NCBI GenBank assembly: GCA_035686605.1
Contig: DASRZI010000033.1
Coordinates: forward strand, 1 to 19,115
Origin: UBA11865 sp035686605
GTDB taxonomy: Bacteria > Chloroflexota > Anaerolineae > Promineifilales > Promineifilaceae
Direction: 5' to 3'
Length of the DNA: 19,115 nt
Below, piece by piece: positions 14,532 to 19,115 of this stretch (its first letter is position 1; every line of letters begins with the position of its first letter). The notes beneath the pieces are model-generated. The model was not told the origin of the DNA. It worked only from the letters and a program-made list of their open reading frames with translations, and made no database searches. Both the position numbers and the translations under genes were made by a program.

Positions 14532-14661
14532 GCCGTTAAAACAGCGGCGGGATTGGGTGAAAACGACAGGTGATTTGAGTGTGCGGCTGCTGCTTGTCGA
14601 AATACCTGGGTGGGCAATGCGTCAGCGCTGCTCTAGATCGGAGCTACCAACCTAAACCAGA

Positions 14662-15429
14662 TTAGTGCTGGAGGATCTGCGATAAGAACAGGACGGTCCG
14701 TTCTTCCTTTGGCGATTCAAAAATCTGGTCTGGGGTTCCACGCTCCACGACGATCCCTTCATCAAAAAACAGCATTCTGTCGGCTACCCCACGAGCAAAT
14801 CCCATCTCGTGAGTCACGACGATCATTGTCATGCCTGATTCAGCCAATCCCTGCATAACGTCCAGCACTTCCTTGATCATTTCGGGATCCAGCGCGGATG
14901 TCGGCTCGTCAAACAGCATGATCTTCGGCTGCATGGCCAAGGCCCTGGCGATGGCAACCCGCTGCTGCTGACCGCCAGACAGCTGGGCCGGATACTTCTC
15001 CGCCTGTTCGGGTATGCCAACCCTCTCCAGCAGCTCCATGGCCCGCTCGTCGGCCTCCTGCTTAGGCAGCCTTCGTACCCAGATTGGTCCCAGGGTGACA
15101 TTCTGCTTTGCTGTCAGATGGGGAAACAGATTGAATTGCTGAAACACCATGCCTACTTCGCTTCGAATAGCCTCGATATTGCGAATATCGTGTGTCAGTT
15201 CTATGCCATCGATGATAATATCGCCCCGCTGGTGGTCTTCCAAACGATTCAGGGTCCGAATAAATGTAGATTTTCCCGATCCAGATGGTCCAAAGATGAC
15301 GATCACCTCGCGGGTTTTGACCGTAAGATCAATACCACGAAGCACGTGAAAATCATCAAACCACTTGTGGACGCCGCGACAGACGATGATCTCGTCCTCA
15401 GAGCGATTCTCATCCATTTGATCTGACAT
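14662..15429 (-). CDS. aapP: Amino-acid ABC transporter ATP-binding protein (AapP/GlnQ type)
   Basis: This 255-residue ATPase has every ABC motif: Walker A GPSGSGKST (47-55), Q-loop Q97 in VFQQFNLFPHLT, signature LSGGQQQRVAIARALA (150-165), Walker B IMLFDEPTSALD (170-181) and switch H207 in VVTHEMGFA. Family features FNLFPH and HEMGFAR mark polar amino-acid importers. It would sit on the cytoplasmic face and drive transport through AapQ/AapM. ATG at 15429 follows GAGGAG eight bases upstream. It is the last gene of the minus-strand jqmp-ordered operon, 61 bp after the permease stop. The specific amino acid cannot be read from this subunit. Confidence 0.95.
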   Translation of the reverse strand: MSDQMDENRSEDEIIVCRGVHKWFDDFHVLRGIDLTVKTREVIVIFGPSGSGKSTFIRTLNRLEDHQRGDIIIDGIELTHDIRNIEAIRSEVGMVFQQFNLFPHLTAKQNVTLGPIWVRRLPKQEADERAMELLERVGIPEQAEKYPAQLSGGQQQRVAIARALAMQPKIMLFDEPTSALDPEMIKEVLDVMQGLAESGMTMIVVTHEMGFARGVADRMLFFDEGIVVERGTPDQIFESPKEERTVLFLSQILQH

Positions 15430-15490
15430 CCAACCTACTCCTCAATTGCACGATCTAATTGCCATTCTAAATATATATTGGACTCTCAGG

Positions 15491-16693
15491 CTACCGTTCG
15501 CCAACGCCAAGGATCTTCTCCAATTTGCGGCTGCTTCGAGACATCGAGAAGGTAAAAACCCAGAACACTGCAGCAATGAAAAGATAGACCTCAGCCTGAG
15601 CTGATACCCATTCCGGATTACCTGCTAATATCGACTTGCCAACACCCAGGATGTCGAGGAGACCGACGATAACTACCAGGGTGGTGTCTTTGAACAAAGA
15701 TATGAACTGGCCAACGATTGCCGGTATTACTAGACGAATCGCCTGCGGTAGAACTATTAGAAATGTTGTTAATGGACCGTTCAGACCTATCGCCTTCGCT
15801 GCATCGTACTGGCCCAGGGGAATAGCCTGGAGCCCACCGCGTATATTCTCTGCCATGTAGGCTGAGCTGAACAAGGTGATTCCGATTAAGGCTCGCAAAA
15901 GCCGGTCGATTCGAATATCACCAGGTAGGAAGAGAGGCAATATAATCGAGGCCATGAAAAGGATGCTGACTAAGGGGACACCTCGAACTAGTTCTATGAA
16001 GAGGGTGCAGAAGATTTTGACAACCGGCAATTTGCTTCGCCGTCCAAGGGCGAGCAGAACACCTATAGGGAAAGAGGCGGCGATACCTATGGCAGCCAGG
16101 AGGATGTTAATCATCATCCCACCCCAAACACCGGTGGAAACGATGGCCATGCCATCGAACATCCCTATCCCATGCAGAAGGAGCAAAATAACTGGAAGAG
16201 ATATTAGCCAGCCAAGGAGTACGGTTCGAGCCTTTCCGATTCTCGTCCTCTTTGCCAGGAAATAGCCAGCGACAACGACAATGGCATTTGTGATGAAGAA
16301 GAGGAAAAGGAGATATCGAGGGATGTTAACTGTGAAGGGCATCATAGCAAATAGCAACGAAGCCCCTATGATCAACACGGCAAAATTGCCGATGACATTG
16401 CCCCATGTCGCCCAGCTGAGGCCCATTAAGAAAGAAACGACCATCACCGAAAGACCGACCCGCCAAATCTCTTCGAGGGGATATTGGCCGACAGCATACA
16501 AGAGGGGCCTGGTGGTGATCGGATCCCAGTTCGCCGATATCAGCCACCCTACCAGAGCATATAGGAACCTGGCGATCACAGCGAAGCCGATAATTGTCAG
16601 CAGCGAATTGTACCAGTTGTTGAATAGGTTCTTACGAACCCATTTAACCGGTCCTAGTGATGTTACAGGTCGCTGTATGTCCGTCGTCCTCAT
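15491..16693 (-). CDS. aapM: General amino-acid ABC transporter permease (AapM type)
   Basis: The 400-residue permease has about eight to ten membrane segments. Its length and the long N-terminal half before the conserved core match AapM of the AapJQMP system rather than the short HisM/GlnP type. The core holds GMMINILLAAIGIAASFPIGVL, IELVRGVPLVSILF (from residue 233) and the EAA loop with DAAKAIG (297-303) followed by LPQAIRLVIPA, which docks onto the ATPase. ATG at 16693 is chosen over the TTG at 16717: it leaves a 10-bp gap after aapQ and has AAGGTGAT about 11 bases upstream. The TTG would overlap aapQ by 14 bases. It forms the translocation pore with AapQ. Confidence 0.9.
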   Translation of the reverse strand: MRTTDIQRPVTSLGPVKWVRKNLFNNWYNSLLTIIGFAVIARFLYALVGWLISANWDPITTRPLLYAVGQYPLEEIWRVGLSVMVVSFLMGLSWATWGNVIGNFAVLIIGASLLFAMMPFTVNIPRYLLFLFFITNAIVVVAGYFLAKRTRIGKARTVLLGWLISLPVILLLLHGIGMFDGMAIVSTGVWGGMMINILLAAIGIAASFPIGVLLALGRRSKLPVVKIFCTLFIELVRGVPLVSILFMASIILPLFLPGDIRIDRLLRALIGITLFSSAYMAENIRGGLQAIPLGQYDAAKAIGLNGPLTTFLIVLPQAIRLVIPAIVGQFISLFKDTTLVVIVGLLDILGVGKSILAGNPEWVSAQAEVYLFIAAVFWVFTFSMSRSSRKLEKILGVGER

Positions 16694-16703
16694 GCTACTT
16701 GGA

Positions 16704-17900
16704 TCACCTTTCCACAAACTGAATACGACGGTTATAGATATTCATAAGTACCGAATAGAACAGGCTCAGAGTTAGATATGTGCCCATGACCATGAGAAAT
16801 ACGGGCACAGCTCTGCCTGCTTGATTGATCATGATCCTTCCCACTGAGAATAAGTCGGGATAACCGATGGCGATGGCCAAACTGGTGTTCTTGGTCAGGT
16901 TGAGAAACTGGCTTATGAGAGGCGGAATGATGACCCGCATCGCTTGAGGAAAAATGACCAGTCTCAGCGATTGAAAGAGAGACAGTCCAATGGACCGAGC
17001 GGCCTCAACCTGTCCTCGAGAAACACTCTGGATGCCCGCCCGCACTATTTCGGCAATAAACGCACCTGTGTAAAGGACTAATCCGACAAGAAGGGCTGCA
17101 AATTGAGCGGTAAAAGCAATTCCCCCTTCGTAATTAAAGCGGCCAAGGACGGGTTTATCTAGCAGCAGAGGCTGCTCGCCGACCAAGAACCAGCCAAGCA
17201 AGGGAACTAGCAACAATACAGCCAGAGAGAGCAAGAAGGGATGGGTATTTCTGCCTGTACGCAGCTGCCACTGGCCGAGAATAATAAATAGGATAATGGC
17301 GAAAAGAATGGCTGCCGCGAGGATTATCAGCCAGGCGCCGGTGGTAGCTGTAGACAGAAACGATGCCATATACAGTGCACGATTGTTGAGAGCAAGAAAA
17401 TCGCCCACCAAAATACTATTTTCAACAGCAGGAAGTTGGGTGATTACGCCGAAGAAGAGGAAGAACAGCAATACCAACAGGGGTATGTTGCGAACGGTCT
17501 CTATATACACACTGGCAATATTCCGGATCAGCCAGTTGGATGACAAACGCATCACCCCGACGATGCTGCCCAATATAGTGGCAAGAATGACTCCAATGAA
17601 AGCGACCTTGATCGTGTTTAGGAATCCGACCGCGAAAGCCTTGGCGAAGGACATGGAAGGATCATAATCAATGATCGACTCCCCGATTGGGAATCCCGCC
17701 TCTTGACTTAGGTAATCAAAACCCAGGGAGAGACTCTTGGTGTTAGTGGCGCTGATAACGTTACTGAAGAAAAAATATAAGAAGCCAAGGACCACCAATG
17801 CGGATACTACCTGGGCCAAAGCTTTTAGTACGCGGACGTCCCGCCAGAGGGGAATACCCTGGTAGGTGAGAATGCGTATGCTGCTCTTCTTCTCTGACAT
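16704..17900 (-). CDS. aapQ: General amino-acid ABC transporter permease (AapQ type)
   Basis: The 398-residue permease has an N-terminal helix (about 27-48) and the conserved early segment GFDYLSQEAGFPIGESIIDYDPSMSF (59-84), characteristic of AapQ-type proteins. Further motifs are NTIKVAFIGVILATILGSIVG and ETVRNIPLLVLLFF, then extra helices between about 175 and 240, and the EAA loop EAARSIGLS (299-307) with FPQAMRVIIPPL. It pairs with AapM to form the channel and contacts AapP through the EAA loop. ATG at 17900 is the first start and aligns with the family, though no good ribosome-binding site is visible. The 213-bp gap upstream to aapJ holds stem-loops that may lower its expression relative to aapJ. 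Confidence 0.93.
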   Translation of the reverse strand: MSEKKSSIRILTYQGIPLWRDVRVLKALAQVVSALVVLGFLYFFFSNVISATNTKSLSLGFDYLSQEAGFPIGESIIDYDPSMSFAKAFAVGFLNTIKVAFIGVILATILGSIVGVMRLSSNWLIRNIASVYIETVRNIPLLVLLFFLFFGVITQLPAVENSILVGDFLALNNRALYMASFLSTATTGAWLIILAAAILFAIILFIILGQWQLRTGRNTHPFLLSLAVLLLVPLLGWFLVGEQPLLLDKPVLGRFNYEGGIAFTAQFAALLVGLVLYTGAFIAEIVRAGIQSVSRGQVEAARSIGLSLFQSLRLVIFPQAMRVIIPPLISQFLNLTKNTSLAIAIGYPDLFSVGRIMINQAGRAVPVFLMVMGTYLTLSLFYSVLMNIYNRRIQFVER

Positions 17901-17925
17901 TTATGAATTCTGGCGACAATGAGCA

Positions 17926-17941
17926 GCCGGTCATCACCGGC
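17926..17941 (-). other. Short hairpin before aapQ
   Basis: GCCGGT and ACCGGC make a perfect 6-bp stem around a 4-base CATC loop, 25 bp before the aapQ start on the minus strand. No T-run follows. It may be an RNA structure limiting aapQ translation. Confidence 0.4.
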
Positions 17942-17978
17942 GCTAACTTAAGGCTCTCTTTATGAAGTCACGAGAAGA

Positions 17979-18029
17979 TGAGCATCTCCAGAGGCATGTT
18001 ATCTTTCAGCAACCACGTGGAGATGCTCA
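17979..18029 (-). other. 12-bp perfect stem with 27-base loop between aapJ and aapQ
   Basis: TGAGCATCTCCA (17979-17990) is perfectly complementary to TGGAGATGCTCA (18018-18029). It lies in the intercistronic gap and lacks a T-run directly after the stem on the minus strand, which fits an mRNA processing or stabilising structure better than a full terminator. Confidence 0.55.
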
Positions 18030-18046
18030 ATCACGTTTAGATCTAT

Positions 18047-18075
18047 GCAATCCATTTTCTTAGAAAACGGATCGC
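18047..18075 (-). other. Long stem-loop just after the aapJ stop
   Basis: On the minus strand GCGATCCGTTTTC, loop TAA, GAAAATGGATTGC pairs over 13 positions as RNA if two G-U pairs are allowed. It begins 38 bases after the aapJ stop. The bases that follow are not T-rich, so it looks like a 3' stabilising hairpin or a weak partial terminator. Confidence 0.55.
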
Positions 18076-18113
18076 TTCTTAGTAAACCTATACTGACAAT
18101 CAGATCCTTCCGA

Positions 18114-19115
18114 TTAACGCATTGGTGGGGCGTAAATCAACCCACCATTGTTCCACAGCTCATTCTGACCGCGTGGAAGAGTGAAGGCGTCGCCATTTGG
18201 ACCCATGTAACGGTCATACATTTCGCCGTAATTTCCGACCGCTTTTATGATGTTAACCACGAAATCAGCATCGAGGCCGAGGTCTGCTTGCCCGAACTCA
18301 CCTTCGGCACCAAGCAACCGGCGAACTTTGATGTTGTCGCTGTTAACCATGTCGTCAACATTGGCCTGTGTCACGCCTAATTCCTCGGCGTTGATCAAAG
18401 AATATATGACAAACTTGACCACGTCGAACCACTGGTCGTCACCGCCTGGTACAGCCGGTGTCAATGGCTCTTTGGAGATGGTGATATCCAAGATGACATG
18501 ATCATCGGGATTCTCGAATCCGCTGCGTACGGCTGCCAACTGAGATTTGTCGCTGGTCGTCGCGTCGCAAGCGCCAGATTCATAGGTGCTGTAAACTGTC
18601 TCCGTGTCTTCAAAGACAGTGGCTGTGAAGTCGAGGCCACGTTGGCGGAAAGAGTCGGCCAAGTTCAACTCGGTGGTTGTTCCACTGGTCACACATACTG
18701 TAGCGCCATCCAGCTCTTCAATGGTCGTTATTCCCGAAGCCGCTGGAACCATATAACCCTGCCCATCATAGAAGGTGACTGCAGTGAAGTTGCCCCACTG
18801 GGCATCTCGAGATGATGTCCAAGTTGCATTTCGTGAAAGAATGTCGACTTCACCTGTTTGTAAAGCAGGTCCACGTTCGGCGGCGGTAAGTGGGATGAAT
18901 TCGACAGCTCCAGCATCACCAAAGACTGCCGCGGCAACCGCTCGGCATAAGTCGATATCGAAGCCGGTGTTTTTACCGTCCGCATCCAGGTAGCCGAAAC
19001 CAGCTAGATCGGTTCGGCCTCCGCAGAGGACCTTTCCTCGATCTTTGATAGTCTGGAACAGGGCGCCTCTGCCAGTTGGTTGTTCCACTGTTTCTTCTGT
19101 AGTGGCTTCCTCGGG
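18114..19115 (-). CDS. aapJ: Amino-acid ABC transporter substrate-binding protein (AapJ type), 5' end outside window
   Basis: The frame stays open to base 19115, so at least 333 residues are present and the signal peptide lies beyond the right edge. The visible N terminus PEEATTEETVEQPTG is an acidic, Thr-rich linker of the kind that follows a lipoprotein anchor. The domain matches AapJ closely: GKVLCGGRTDLAGFG, GFDIDLCRAVAAAVFGDA, LSRNATWTSSRDAQWG, TFYDGQGYMV, VCVTSGTTTELNLADSF, SKEPLTPAVPGGDDQWFDVVKFV, and the C-terminal GNYGEMYDRYMGPNG and GGLIYAPPMR. It captures L-amino acids outside the membrane and delivers them to AapQ/AapM. It is the first of four co-oriented transporter genes (J-Q-M-P). 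The GTG at 19088 is internal to the frame and is not the true start. Confidence 0.94.
   Translation of the reverse strand, partial: PEEATTEETVEQPTGRGALFQTIKDRGKVLCGGRTDLAGFGYLDADGKNTGFDIDLCRAVAAAVFGDAGAVEFIPLTAAERGPALQTGEVDILSRNATWTSSRDAQWGNFTAVTFYDGQGYMVPAASGITTIEELDGATVCVTSGTTTELNLADSFRQRGLDFTATVFEDTETVYSTYESGACDATTSDKSQLAAVRSGFENPDDHVILDITISKEPLTPAVPGGDDQWFDVVKFVIYSLINAEELGVTQANVDDMVNSDNIKVRRLLGAEGEFGQADLGLDADFVVNIIKAVGNYGEMYDRYMGPNGDAFTLPRGQNELWNNGGLIYAPPMR

Noticed and set aside
14532..14661. Terminator or small gene in the convergent gap before aapP
   Set aside because: No stem with a T-run on either strand and no convincing frame; nothing recognisable was seen.

Overview
The window carries 15 well-supported protein genes and looks like ordinary chromosome of a mid-GC bacterium. 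Several traits fit Chloroflexota: a CcmC/CcmD pair beside CcdA and TlpA-type proteins, a lipoprotein with an Ig-like plus beta-rich layout, a solute-binding protein with an acidic Thr/Glu linker, and frequent TTG/GTG starts. The taxon is an inference; no rRNA or other marker is present. No tRNA, rRNA, CRISPR array, transposase or phage gene was seen.

Layout. (1) 1-3446, plus strand: a cytochrome c maturation and thiol-redox run of ccmC (cut by the left edge), ccmD-like, ccdA, a TlpA/ResA-like thioredoxin and a DUF2085 membrane protein. (2) 3447-3917: a convergent gap filled by an array of 15-bp palindromic units. The array is interrupted by a roughly 220-bp segment that carries two inverted REP-like hairpins and is flanked by an 8-bp direct repeat. 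(3) 3918-11776, minus strand: fabF, a lipoprotein gene, a DnaQ-type exonuclease/DinG helicase fusion, and an Hsp70-type ATPase whose substrate-binding domain is replaced by what reads as a six-blade GyrA/ParC-type beta-pinwheel. (4) 11777-12276: a 500-bp divergent gap with only weak small ORFs. (5) 12277-14531, plus strand: a membrane-anchored methyltransferase, a Gfo/Idh/MocA oxidoreductase and an NTF2-like protein. (6) 14662-19115, minus strand: a complete aapJQMP-type amino-acid ABC transporter operon, with aapJ cut by the right edge and stem-loops between aapJ and aapQ.

How the genes work together. CcmC/CcmD deliver heme, while CcdA passes reductant across the membrane to the TlpA-like protein, which would keep apocytochrome CXXCH cysteines reduced. 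AapJ captures amino acids outside the cell, AapQ/AapM form the channel and AapP supplies ATP hydrolysis. The Hsp70-pinwheel fusion and the exonuclease-helicase are adjacent and co-oriented, but dinG appears to have its own promoter, so a joint role is only a suggestion. The most unusual items are the Hsp70-pinwheel fusion, the interrupted palindrome array, and the terminator-like hairpin against the fabF ribosome-binding site.
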